The notes beneath the pieces are model-generated. The model was given only the letters and a program-made list of their open reading frames with translations, made no database searches and was not told where the DNA came from. A stretch of 64,000 bases of DNA from contig NZ_BMVB01000015.1 of the NCBI RefSeq assembly GCF_014650495.1, positions 1 through 64,000 of the forward strand, in the 5' to 3' direction. The stretch is from Streptomyces cinnamoneus. Its GTDB lineage: Bacteria; Actinomycetota; Actinomycetes; Streptomycetales; Streptomycetaceae. Shown here in pieces: positions 49,513-57,548 of the stretch; within the stretch, counting starts at the first letter, position 1; every line of letters begins with the position of its first letter. The position numbers and the translations under genes were made by a program.

Positions 49513-50913
49513 ATGGGTTCGACACTGGCGCAGAAGGTGTGGGACGCGCATGTCGTGCGGCACGGCGGGAGCGGGGAGGACCTGCTCTACGTCGACCTGC
49601 AGTTGCTGCACGAGGTGAACACCCCCCAGGCGTTCGACGCGCTGCGCGCGGCGGGCCGCACCGTGCGCCGGCCCGGCCTCACCCTGGGGACCGAGGACCA
49701 CAACACCCCCACCCTCGCCCTGGACCGGATCATCGCGGATCCGGCGGGCCGCCGGCAGGCGCAGCTGATGCGGGAGAACTGCGCGCAGTTCGGCATCCCC
49801 CTGCACCGCCTGGGCGACCCCGGGCAGGGCATCGTGCACGTCATCGGCCCCGAACTCGGCCTCGTCCGCCCGGGCATGACCATCGTGTGCTGCGACTCGC
49901 ACACCACCACCCTCGGCGCGTTCGGCGCGCTCGCCTTCGGCATCGGCGCCAGCCAGGTGGAGCACGTGCTCGCCACGCAGACGCTGGGCATGCGGCCGCT
50001 GAAGAACATGGTCGTCGACATCCCGGGCCGGCTCCCCGAGGGGGTCACCGCCAAGGACCTGGTCCTCGCGCTGATCGCCCGGATCGGCACCGCCGGCGGC
50101 CAGGGCCACATCGTCGAGTACCGGGGCGAGGCCGTCGACGCCCTGTCGATGGAGGCCCGGATGACGCTGTGCAACATGACGGTGGAGGCGGGGTCCCGGG
50201 CCGGGATGATCGCCCCCGACGAGACCACCTTCGCCTACCTGGCGCAGCGGCCCGGGATGCCGCAGGGCGCGGCGTGGGAGGCGGAGGTGGCGTACTGGAG
50301 GAGCCTGCGCAGCGACGACGACGCGGTCTTCGACCGGTCGGTGACCCTCGACGCGAGCACCCTGAGCCCGTACGTCTCCTGGGGCACCAACCCCGCGCAG
50401 GCCGTCCCGCTGGACGGCCGGGTGCCGGCCCCCGGCGACTTCGCCGGCGAGGCCGAGCGGGCGGCGGCCGAACGGGCCCTGTCCTACATGGACCTGCGGC
50501 CCGGCACCGCGATGCGGGACGTGGCCGTCGACGCGGTCTTCCTCGGGTCCTGCACCAACGGCCGGATCGAGGACCTGCGGGCGGCGGCCGACGTGCTGCG
50601 CGGCCGACGGGTCGCCGACGGCCTCCACATGATGATCGTCCCCGGTTCGGCCCGGGTGCGCCGGCAGGCCGTCGACGAGGGCCTGGACCGGGTCTTCGCC
50701 GAGGCGGGCGCCGACTTCCGGGCCGGCGCGGGCTGCTCGATGTGCGCCGCGCTCAACGAGGACCGGCTGCGTCCGGGACAACGCGCCGCCTCCACCAACA
50801 ACCGCAATTTCGAGGGCCGGCAGGGCAAGGGGTCGCGCACCCACATCGTCTCGCCCCCCGTCGCCGCCGCCACGGCCGTGGCCGGCCGGCTCGCCGCCCC
50901 CGCCGACCTGTGA
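49513..50913 (+). CDS. 3-Isopropylmalate dehydratase large subunit paralogue (LeuC-like)
   Basis: A 466-residue aconitase-family large subunit. The 4Fe-4S cysteines are in FLGSCTNGRIED and GAGCSMCAALNED. Overall it follows Streptomyces LeuC closely (EDHNTPTL, GIVHVIGPELG, EARMTLCNM, NNRNFEGRQGKG). Active-site loops differ from my memory of housekeeping LeuC: the usual G-D-S-H-T-S-T-H is CCDSHTTTL, and the loop after ATQTL is changed. This suggests a paralogue tuned to another 2- or 3-alkylmalate. ATG 49513 follows GAGGAGCGGGAAG. It is followed 14 bp later by the small-subunit gene. The protein is likely a heterodimer with that product and isomerises the condensation product. Confidence 0.9.
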   Translation: MGSTLAQKVWDAHVVRHGGSGEDLLYVDLQLLHEVNTPQAFDALRAAGRTVRRPGLTLGTEDHNTPTLALDRIIADPAGRRQAQLMRENCAQFGIPLHRLGDPGQGIVHVIGPELGLVRPGMTIVCCDSHTTTLGAFGALAFGIGASQVEHVLATQTLGMRPLKNMVVDIPGRLPEGVTAKDLVLALIARIGTAGGQGHIVEYRGEAVDALSMEARMTLCNMTVEAGSRAGMIAPDETTFAYLAQRPGMPQGAAWEAEVAYWRSLRSDDDAVFDRSVTLDASTLSPYVSWGTNPAQAVPLDGRVPAPGDFAGEAERAAAERALSYMDLRPGTAMRDVAVDAVFLGSCTNGRIEDLRAAADVLRGRRVADGLHMMIVPGSARVRRQAVDEGLDRVFAEAGADFRAGAGCSMCAALNEDRLRPGQRAASTNNRNFEGRQGKGSRTHIVSPPVAAATAVAGRLAAPADL

Positions 50914-50927
50914 GGGAACGACCGACA

Positions 50928-51524
50928 GTGACTGGCATGGAGAAGTTCACCGTCCACACCGGCACGGCGGTCCCGCTGCGCCGCAGCGACGTCGACACCG
51001 ATCAGATCATCCCCGCCCGCTTCTGCGTGAGTTCGAGCAGGTCCGGTCACGCCGCCTCCCTGTTCGCCGACTGGCGCGAGGACCCGGAGTTCGTCCTCAA
51101 CCGTCCCGCACACCGGGGCGCGACCGTGCTGGTGGCCGGGAACGACTTCGGTACCGGCTCCTCGCGCGAGTACGCGGTCTGGGCGCTGCAGGACTACGGC
51201 TTCAAGGCGGTGATCGCCCCGCGCTACGGCGACATCTTCCGCGGCAACTCGCTGCTCAACGGCCTGCTGACGGTCGTCGTGCCGGAGGAGGTCGTCGAGC
51301 GGCTGTGGCAGCTGGTCGAGGCGGATCCGGCCGTCGAGGTCGTCGTGGACCTCGAACGGCTCGAAGTGCGCTGCGCCGGCCTCGTCCAGCCGTTCGCCCT
51401 GGACGAGGACGTCCGGGCCCGGCTGCTGGCCGGGCACGACACGATCTCCGCGACCCTGCAGTACGAGGACGAGATCGCCGCCTACGAACGGGGCCGCCGC
51501 CCCGCGCTGCCCACGACGCTCTGA
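50928..51524 (+). CDS. 3-Isopropylmalate dehydratase small subunit paralogue (LeuD-like)
   Basis: A 198-residue aconitase small-subunit (swivel) domain: FTVHTGTAVPLRRSDVDTDQ, A-G-N-D-F-G-T-G-S-S-R-E-Y-A-V-W-A-L, F-R-G-N-S-L-L-N-G-L-L. The segment after D-Q-I-I-P-A is R-F-C-V-S-S-S-R-S-G-H-A, where leucine-pathway LeuD of Streptomyces has an H-W-L-K-K-V-type sequence; that segment contributes to substrate recognition. So the pair probably handles a different substrate. The start is GTG 50928 or ATG 50937. Partner of the LeuC-like protein encoded 14 bp upstream. A bidirectional terminator follows. Confidence 0.9.
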   Translation: MTGMEKFTVHTGTAVPLRRSDVDTDQIIPARFCVSSSRSGHAASLFADWREDPEFVLNRPAHRGATVLVAGNDFGTGSSREYAVWALQDYGFKAVIAPRYGDIFRGNSLLNGLLTVVVPEEVVERLWQLVEADPAVEVVVDLERLEVRCAGLVQPFALDEDVRARLLAGHDTISATLQYEDEIAAYERGRRPALPTTL

Positions 51525-51544
51525 CCGCCGCCCCCCCACGGCCG

Positions 51545-51580
51545 CGAGGGCCCGGACGCATCACCGCGTCCGGGCCCTCG
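51545..51580. terminator. Bidirectional terminator between leuD-like and arsR-like genes
   Basis: A 15-bp perfect stem (51545-51559 with 51566-51580) with a six-base loop, between convergent stops. Confidence 0.85.
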
Positions 51581-51602
51581 TCGTGTGTGCGGTGCCGGGT
51601 CC

Positions 51603-52418
51603 CTAGGCGGGGACGGCCAGCCCGAAGGTCCGCAGGAGCCCGTCCGCGCCCGGCTCGGTCAGGTGCACCACGCGCGGGCTGACGCCGTAGCGCAGCCAGC
51701 CCAGGCCGAAGAGCCGAGCAGTGATCGCCGCGCCCAGGGCGCCCGCGAGGTGGTGCTGGTGCTCGCTCCAGTCCACGCAGTAGCGGATGGCCGGGCGGCG
51801 GCTCGGCAGCCGGTCCGGGTCGACGCCGAAGGAGAGCAGCTCCGCGCGGCCGCTGCCGGTGAGCCGGTAGGCGCTGTCGTGCCCGTACGCCGACGGCCGG
51901 TCGCGCACCGCCTCCTCGGGGCGGTGGACGCCGTCGTGGCCGGTGAGCACCTCCCGGTCGATCAGGGCGCGCATCAGGGCCACCCCCAGCTGGCCGGCCA
52001 GGTGGTCGTAGCAGGTCCGGGAGCGGTGCAGGGCGTTGGCGACGCTGCTCTCGCGCAGCGAGGTCACCGGCAGCGGCGGGGCGATGAGGGCGAGGGCCTC
52101 CAGCGCGCTGCTGATGTCGGGGCCCGCCAGCCGGTAGTACCGGTGGCGTCCCTCGCGGACGGCGGTGACCAGGCCGCCCTCCACGAGCTTGGCGAGGTGG
52201 GCGCTGACCGTGGGGGCGCTGACGCCCGCTTCGCGGGCCAGGGCGCCGGCGGGCAGCGCACGCCCGTCGCAGAGGGCTTTGAGGATCCGGGCGCGGGAGG
52301 GGTCCGCGATCAGGGCGGCGGCCCGGGCGATGTCGGTCTGCCGGTGCGGCCGGCCGGCGGTCCGCCCGGCCGGCCCTGCCCCGTGGGGTGCGTCCGGCGT
52401 GGTGGTCGAGGCGCTCAT
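51603..52418 (-). CDS. ArsR-family regulator with C-terminal effector domain
   Basis: A 271-residue regulator, more than twice the usual ArsR length. The winged helix is at about 30-110 (ARILKALCDGRALPAGALA, SAPTVSAHLAKLVEGGLVTAVREGRHRYYRLAG). The C-terminal 150 residues contain C-Y-D-H-L-A-G-Q-L-G and a Trp-Ser-Glu-His-Gln-His-H motif (YCVDWSEHQHHLAGALG), characteristic of the ArsR-like regulators that pair with exporters and sense small molecules rather than metal. It is divergent from a DHA2 exporter gene, with an inverted repeat between them. Start ATG 52418; GTG 52427 is an alternative. Confidence 0.87.
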   Translation of the reverse strand: MSASTTTPDAPHGAGPAGRTAGRPHRQTDIARAAALIADPSRARILKALCDGRALPAGALAREAGVSAPTVSAHLAKLVEGGLVTAVREGRHRYYRLAGPDISSALEALALIAPPLPVTSLRESSVANALHRSRTCYDHLAGQLGVALMRALIDREVLTGHDGVHRPEEAVRDRPSAYGHDSAYRLTGSGRAELLSFGVDPDRLPSRRPAIRYCVDWSEHQHHLAGALGAAITARLFGLGWLRYGVSPRVVHLTEPGADGLLRTFGLAVPA

Positions 52419-52438
52419 GCCCCGCACCCTACGCCGAC

Positions 52439-52464
52439 GACACTTCGGCGCCCGGCGAAGTGTC
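52439..52464. promoter_or_regulatory. Candidate operator in the arsR-like/MFS divergent promoter
   Basis: A perfect inverted repeat GACACTTCG-N8-CGAAGTGTC lies 20 bp from both gene starts. Its size and position fit an ArsR-type dimer site controlling both genes. The regulator-site link is inferred. Confidence 0.65.
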
Positions 52465-52483
52465 CGGGGCGGAGACTGCCGTC

Positions 52484-53941
52484 ATGACCGTCACCGACCC
52501 CTCGGCCGAACGGCGGCCCGTCGCCGATACCGGCGGGGCACCCGCCCGCCCACCCCTGGCCCTCACCCCCCTGATCGCCCTGAGCCTCGGCTACTTCCTG
52601 GTGATGCTGGACGTCACGGTCGTCACCGTGGCCGTGCCGGACATCCGCTCCTCGCTGGACGCCGGCCCGTCCGCCCTGCAATGGATCGTCGACGGCTACA
52701 GCACCCTCTTCGCCGGACTGCTGCTGCTCGGCGGCGGCCTGGGCGACCGGCTCGGGCACCGCCGGATGTTCCTCGTGGGCCTGGCCGTCTTCACCCTCGC
52801 CTCGATCGGCTGCGGCCTCGCCGGCACCACGGCCGTGCTGGTGGCGGGCCGGCTGGCGCAGGGCGCCGGCGCCGCGTTCCTCGTCCCGGCCTCGCTCGCG
52901 CTGCTGCAGGCCACCTACCCCGACAAGGCCGTGCGCGCCCGGGCGATCGCCATCTGGGGGGCCGTCGCCTCGATCGCGTTCGGCGCCGGGCCCGTGGTCG
53001 GCGGTCTGCTGATCGCCGGGCTGGACTGGCGGGCCGTGTTCTGGCTGAACCTGCCGGTGGGCGCCCTCGCCATGGCACTGACGCTGCGTCACCTGCCGGC
53101 CGCCACCCGCAAGCCGGCGACCCACCGCATGGACCCGGCGGGCCAGATCCTCGGCGTCGTGGGCCTGATCGCCCTGGCCGGCGGCATCAACGAGGCCGGC
53201 TCGGCGGGCTGGGGCTCCCCCCTGGTGCTGGGCGCCTTCGCCGTGGGCGTGGTGGCCCTCGCGCTGTTCGTCGTCGTCGAACGGCGCCTGGAGGCGTCCG
53301 TGCGCATCCGGCCGGAGGGCCGGGCGCCGCTGCTGCGCCTGTCGTTGTTCCGCACGGGCGCCTTCTCCGCCACCGCACTGGTGGGCCTGCTGATCAGCCT
53401 CGGCTACTACGGCATGCTGTTCCTCTCCACCCTCTACTTCCAGCAGGAGCGCGGGTACGACGCCCTGACCACCGGCCTGGCCCTGCTGCCCTCGGTCTGC
53501 ATGGGCCTGATCGCGGCCCCCGTCTTCGCCCGCGTCGCCGCGCGCACCGGCCCCTACCTCCCCATGACGCTGGGGCTCTTCCTGGGCGCCGCGGGGTTCC
53601 TCGGCTGGCTGCTGGCCGGCTCCGACACCCCCTACCCCGTCCTGCTGTTCGCCCTGATCGCCACCGGCCTCGGGCAGACCATGACGGCCCTCGCCTCCAT
53701 GGCCGCGATCATCGAGTCCGCCCCGGCGGACGGGGCCGGCGTGGCCTCCGCGGTCTTCAACGTCTCGCGTCAGGTGGGCAGCGCGGTCGGCGTCGCCCTG
53801 TTCGGCACGCTCGTCGCCACGGCCGACCGTCTCACCGACGGCCTCCACCTCTCCGCCGCCCTCGCCACCGCGGCCTTCCTCACCGGCGGCGTCCTCGCCG
53901 TCGGCGCCCGGCGCAAGACCGCCGCCACCACCACCGCCTAG
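52484..53941 (+). CDS. DHA2-family (14-helix) MFS drug/metabolite exporter
   Basis: A 485-residue transporter with about 14 membrane helices. Family motifs are D-V-T-V-V-T-V-A-V-P-D-I (motif D1), G-G-G-L-G-D-R-L-G-H-R-R (motif A) and G-A-G-P-V-V-G-G-L-L (motif C), which marks drug:H+ antiporters. It probably exports the island's product or confers self-resistance. ATG 52484 lies behind GGAG. The gene is divergent from the ArsR regulator and followed by cupin and oxygenase genes on the same strand. Confidence 0.9.
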   Translation: MTVTDPSAERRPVADTGGAPARPPLALTPLIALSLGYFLVMLDVTVVTVAVPDIRSSLDAGPSALQWIVDGYSTLFAGLLLLGGGLGDRLGHRRMFLVGLAVFTLASIGCGLAGTTAVLVAGRLAQGAGAAFLVPASLALLQATYPDKAVRARAIAIWGAVASIAFGAGPVVGGLLIAGLDWRAVFWLNLPVGALAMALTLRHLPAATRKPATHRMDPAGQILGVVGLIALAGGINEAGSAGWGSPLVLGAFAVGVVALALFVVVERRLEASVRIRPEGRAPLLRLSLFRTGAFSATALVGLLISLGYYGMLFLSTLYFQQERGYDALTTGLALLPSVCMGLIAAPVFARVAARTGPYLPMTLGLFLGAAGFLGWLLAGSDTPYPVLLFALIATGLGQTMTALASMAAIIESAPADGAGVASAVFNVSRQVGSAVGVALFGTLVATADRLTDGLHLSAALATAAFLTGGVLAVGARRKTAATTTA

Positions 53942-53964
53942 AACCCGCAAGGAGCCAGCGCACC

Positions 53965-54378
53965 ATGAGCACCACCCCCACCACCACGCAGACCGGCCGC
54001 CCGGCCGACGGCCACCGCCCCGCCACCGTGCTGCGCGGCCTGCTGAGCCCCGAAGGGCTCGACGCGCTCGACTGGACGACCTGGTCCGAGCCCGGCCGCG
54101 CCGGCGTCGAGGCCGTACGGCTCTACACCACCGACGGGCCCAGCCCGGCGACCGGCCTCATCAGCCGCATGGGCCCGGGCGCCCACGGCGACCTGCACGA
54201 ACACCTCGGCTACGAGGCGATGTTCGTCCTCCAGGGCGAGCTGTGCGACGACAGCGGCGCCCGCTACACCACCGGCGACCTCATCGTCGTGGAGCCGGGC
54301 AGCGTGCACCAGGTGAGCACCGAGACGGGCTGCGTCGTCCTCGGCTTCCGGGACGCACCCACCGCACCGCTGGGCTGA
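53965..54378 (+). CDS. ChrR-like cupin protein
   Basis: A 137-residue single-domain cupin. The metal-binding motif 1 is G-A-H-G-D-L-H-E-H-L-G-Y-E (His78, His80, Glu84) with His115 in G-S-V-H-Q-V from motif 2, so a full metal site is possible. It resembles the cupin part of ChrR-like proteins. The function could be isomerisation, oxidation or sensing; sequence alone does not decide. ATG 53965 follows AAGGAG, 24 bp after the exporter stop, so it belongs to the same transcription unit. Confidence 0.82.
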   Translation: MSTTPTTTQTGRPADGHRPATVLRGLLSPEGLDALDWTTWSEPGRAGVEAVRLYTTDGPSPATGLISRMGPGAHGDLHEHLGYEAMFVLQGELCDDSGARYTTGDLIVVEPGSVHQVSTETGCVVLGFRDAPTAPLG

Positions 54379-54470
54379 CGCCTTCCTCCATCGGACGATG
54401 CGGGCACCCACGGGTGCGGCCGAGACTGAAGCCGACCACAAGTCGGCCGCACCCCGGGGAAAGCGAAGAC

Positions 54471-55478
54471 ATGGAACCCTTCTACGTACTGACAGACGCC
54501 GAGCGCGACGGACTCCGAGCCGTCCTGGAAACTGTCGGCAAGAACCCGTACGAGGACTACCCGGCCTTCTCCCGCGCAGTGGCGGACGTCGTGGACCGGG
54601 ACGAGGTCCCGGCCTTCTTCCGCGAGGTGTGCGCCCGCATCCGCGCCGAGCGCGAGTCCGGCGCCTCCGACGCCCACGTGCTGCGCAACTGCCCGCTGGA
54701 CAGGGAGATTCCGGAGCTCGACCTGGACGACCCGATCGCGGACAAGCACGCGAAGAAGAAGACCTTCGTCGGCGAGGTGTTCCTGGAGCTCTTCGCCCGC
54801 CTCGTCGGCACGCCCCTGCTCTCGTACGCGACGCGTTTCAACGGCGACTTCTTCACCGACGTCGTGGCGATCAACCGCTACAGCGGCAAGCAGACGGGCT
54901 TCAGCGACAGCGAACTCGTCTTCCACAACGACCGCACCGCCCACCCGGTGCGCGCCGACTTCATCTCGCTGCTCGGCATGCGCTGCCCGGAGGGCGACTA
55001 CATCTACACCGGGTTCGTCGACGGCCGCCAGCTGCTGGCCCACCTCACCGAGGAGGAGCAGGAGATCCTGCGGCAGCCGCACTTCATCACGCCGTTCGAC
55101 GTCCTGTCGCGGGACAACAACGGGGACCTCACGGACTCCGGGGAGCACCCGATCCTGGAGAACCACCACAGCTTCCGCTACCTCGACACCAGCACCACGG
55201 TGGTTCCCGGCGGCCCGGAGAAGGCGAAGGACGCGCTGCTGGCGCTGAAGAACGCACTCGTCAAGGCGGAGAAGAAGCGGCACCGCATCCAGAACGGCGA
55301 CCTGTTCACGTTCGCCAACCAGGACGGCCTGCACAGCCGGGACAAGATGGAGATCAACGACCCGGCGCGGGCCCGGCGGCGCTGGCTGCTCAAGACCTAC
55401 GCCTTCCGCGACCAGGCGGCCGCGGACCGGCACGCCGACCGCTGGATCGGGGGGATCGCCGGCCGGGTCGGCGACTGA
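54471..55478 (+). CDS. Clavaminate-synthase-like Fe(II)/2-oxoglutarate oxygenase
   Basis: A 335-residue non-haem iron oxygenase of the TauD/clavaminate-synthase group. The iron ligands are His152 and Asp154 (FHNDRTAH) and His288 (NQDGLHSRD); the 2-oxoglutarate-binding Arg is near 303-304 (ARRRWLLKTY). The HxD spacing and the V-R-A-D-F-I-S-L-L-G-M stretch recall VioC/AsnO-type amino-acid beta-hydroxylases. It likely hydroxylates or desaturates an amino acid produced by the island (inference). ATG 54471 follows GGGGAAAG. A terminator closes the operon. Confidence 0.87.
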   Translation: MEPFYVLTDAERDGLRAVLETVGKNPYEDYPAFSRAVADVVDRDEVPAFFREVCARIRAERESGASDAHVLRNCPLDREIPELDLDDPIADKHAKKKTFVGEVFLELFARLVGTPLLSYATRFNGDFFTDVVAINRYSGKQTGFSDSELVFHNDRTAHPVRADFISLLGMRCPEGDYIYTGFVDGRQLLAHLTEEEQEILRQPHFITPFDVLSRDNNGDLTDSGEHPILENHHSFRYLDTSTTVVPGGPEKAKDALLALKNALVKAEKKRHRIQNGDLFTFANQDGLHSRDKMEINDPARARRRWLLKTYAFRDQAAADRHADRWIGGIAGRVGD

Positions 55479-55498
55479 CCGCTCCCCGGCCGCCGTTC

Positions 55499-55539
55499 AC
55501 GGCCCGTGGGCCCCGCTTCCGCCGGGGCCCACGGGCCGT
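55499..55539. terminator. Terminator after the oxygenase gene
   Basis: A 16-bp perfect stem (55499-55514 with 55524-55539) and a nine-base loop, between the convergent oxygenase and LysR genes. Confidence 0.85.
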
Positions 55540-55617
55540 TCCCGTGGTGCCGTGCCCGTGGCGCCCGTTCCTTCCGCGCCCGTTCGCCGTGCCCGCCTTC
55601 CGGCTCCGGCCGGGCGG

Positions 55618-56544
55618 CTACCGCAGGGCGTCGTCCTCGCGGACCGCCGGACCCCCGCTGCGCCCGCACCACTCGTTGCCGTGGGCGAGCGCCTGGGCGG
55701 TGGTGATGAAGGCCATGACCGCCGACGACTCCTCGGGCGTCGTGCGGACCCCGATGCCGAGGCGGCGCTTGACCGCGGGCTCGAAGGGCACGGCGCGCAG
55801 CGTCGGCAGGACGGCGGACAGGGCGAGGGACGGCAGCACGGTGACCCCGATGCCGGCGGAGACCATGCTCAGCAGGACCTGCAGGTCCTGGATGCGGTGG
55901 GTGACCCGGAGCCGGCTGTCGGCGGCCGCGAACAGCGCCCGGAGCGTGGGTTCCACGCCGTCGGTGGGAAGGAGGATCTCCTCCTGCGCGAGCTGGCGCA
56001 CGGACAGGCCGGAGGTCGCGGCCCAGCGGTGCTGCTCGGGCAGGACGACGCACATCTCGTCCTGCAGCAGCGGGAACGTCCGCAGGCCGGGCTTGGGCAG
56101 CGTCACGACGCCGACGTCGACCATCTGCTCGTGCAGCATTTCCGTGATCTTGCTGTCATTTCCCTCGCGCAGCACGATCTCCAGGTTCTGGAACCGGGCC
56201 CGGAATTCCGTGATGAGCCTGGGGAGTAACTGGAGGGAGAAACTCTGGCTCGTACCTATGACGATCCTGCGGTCGGCGCCCCGCGGCGCCGCGTCTGCGG
56301 CGTCCAGGCGTATCTGCTCGACGTTGCGTAATGCGGAACGGGCGTGCTCGATGATGCGCTGCCCCGCCTGGGTGAGGTCCACGCCCCCGCGGTCCCGCGT
56401 CATGATTCCCACCCGGAGTTCGGCCTCCAGGCTCGCCATCGCATGACTGACCGCCGATTGACTGACACCCAATAAATCGGCCGCCTTGGTAAAACTTCCG
56501 GTGTCGGCGATGGCAACAAAGGCAGCCAGCTGTGAAAGTTTCAT
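55618..56544 (-). CDS. LysR-family transcriptional regulator
   Basis: A 308-residue LysR protein: N-terminal HTH (LSQLAAFVAIADTGSFTKAADLLGVSQSAVSHAMASLEAEL) and a periplasmic-binding-fold effector domain (about 90-295, starting IVIGTSQSFSLQLLPRLI). LysR regulators respond to small-molecule co-inducers, often pathway intermediates. The 5' part (56150-56570) is more AT-rich than neighbouring genes (for example CAATAAATCGGCC), which may reflect a different origin. ATG 56544 follows GGGAAATC. It lies 36 bp downstream of the LuxR gene on the same strand. Confidence 0.9.
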   Translation of the reverse strand: MKLSQLAAFVAIADTGSFTKAADLLGVSQSAVSHAMASLEAELRVGIMTRDRGGVDLTQAGQRIIEHARSALRNVEQIRLDAADAAPRGADRRIVIGTSQSFSLQLLPRLITEFRARFQNLEIVLREGNDSKITEMLHEQMVDVGVVTLPKPGLRTFPLLQDEMCVVLPEQHRWAATSGLSVRQLAQEEILLPTDGVEPTLRALFAAADSRLRVTHRIQDLQVLLSMVSAGIGVTVLPSLALSAVLPTLRAVPFEPAVKRRLGIGVRTTPEESSAVMAFITTAQALAHGNEWCGRSGGPAVREDDALR

Positions 56545-56581
56545 TGATTTCCCGTTTCATCGACCGGACCGGACGAGCCGG

Positions 56582-57289
56582 TCAGCCCTGACCGCACGGC
56601 CGGCCGTCCGGCGCGTGCTGCATCAACAGCACGGCTTCGAGCCGGCTGCGGACGCCGAGCTTCGTGAGCACGTGCGAGATGTGACTCTTGACCGTGCTGG
56701 GGGCCACCTGGAGCGAGGACGCCGCCTCGGCGGTGCTGAGCCCCGCGGCGAGCAGGGCGAAGACCTCGCGCTCCCGCTCGGTGAGGGTCCGCAGGGGATC
56801 GGGCCGCCGGAAGGCGGCACGCCCGCCCTCGGCGTGGACGGGGACGGCGGCGCGGGGCCGGGGGCCGGGGCCGCCGACGTCGAGCAGTTCGGGGGAGAGC
56901 AGCCGGTGTCCGGCGGCGACCGCGCCGGCCGCGGCCGCCAGGCCGTCGCCCCTGCCGGTCCTGACCAGGCAGCCCGCGGCCCCCGCGGCGAAGGCGGCGT
57001 CGAGGGCGTGCCGCGTCCAGTGCGCCGCCACGAGCAGGGCGGGGACGCCACGGGCGGCCAGGCCCCGCACGGCGGCGGCGGCGGGCAGCAGCCCCCGCTC
57101 CACGGCGAGGACGGCCACGTCCACCCGGTCCAGCGGCCACTGCGGCAGCGGCCGCCGGGCGTCCACGGCCCGCACGACGCACGGCCGGCCGCCCCCGCGC
57201 AGGGCGGCGCCGAGGAAATCACGGGATTCGGGATCGTGAACGGCCAGCAACACGACGGGGCGAGCGAGAAGTCCGCCTGACGCTTCCAT
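56582..57289 (-). CDS. Atypical LuxR-type regulator, paralogue of 43498-44109
   Basis: A 235-residue regulator. The C-terminal LuxR HTH is intact (LTEREREVFALLAAGLSTAEAASSL, APSTVKSHISHVLTKLGVRSR). The N-terminal domain has receiver topology (RPVVLLAVHDPESRDFLGAAL, G-V-P-A-L-L-V-A-A, A-F-A-A-G-A-A-G-C-L-V), but the strand that should carry the phospho-acceptor Asp reads V-D-V-A-V-L-A-V-E, so the acceptor is replaced. A second, similar protein lies at the left edge of the island. ATG 57289 with AAAGG seven bases upstream is preferred. Confidence 0.87.
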   Translation of the reverse strand: MEASGGLLARPVVLLAVHDPESRDFLGAALRGGGRPCVVRAVDARRPLPQWPLDRVDVAVLAVERGLLPAAAAVRGLAARGVPALLVAAHWTRHALDAAFAAGAAGCLVRTGRGDGLAAAAGAVAAGHRLLSPELLDVGGPGPRPRAAVPVHAEGGRAAFRRPDPLRTLTEREREVFALLAAGLSTAEAASSLQVAPSTVKSHISHVLTKLGVRSRLEAVLLMQHAPDGRPCGQG

Positions 57290-57548
57290 GCCGGCCTTTC
57301 TCCTATCTCTCATCCGGGAGGGGGAAAGAAAGGAAAATGCACAGCGCAATACGGTCGGACGACCCCCCATGCCGACTCAGCGCAGAAGCTGATGCGTAAC
57401 TTACATTCAGAGATCTCCTGCAGCAAGAGCGGACGGAATGCACACCGGCTAAACCCGGGGTATTCATTCCGTGGCCCCTGCACATGAGGCATTGCCCATA
57501 CATCATGCGGCCCGTCTTCCGCCAGGGCCGCCCGGTCCCTTCGGGCCG

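Noticed and set aside
57303..57506. Small minus-strand open frames between the LuxR and TetR genes
   Set aside because: No ribosome-binding site, poor codon bias and no family signal; treated as non-coding intergenic DNA.
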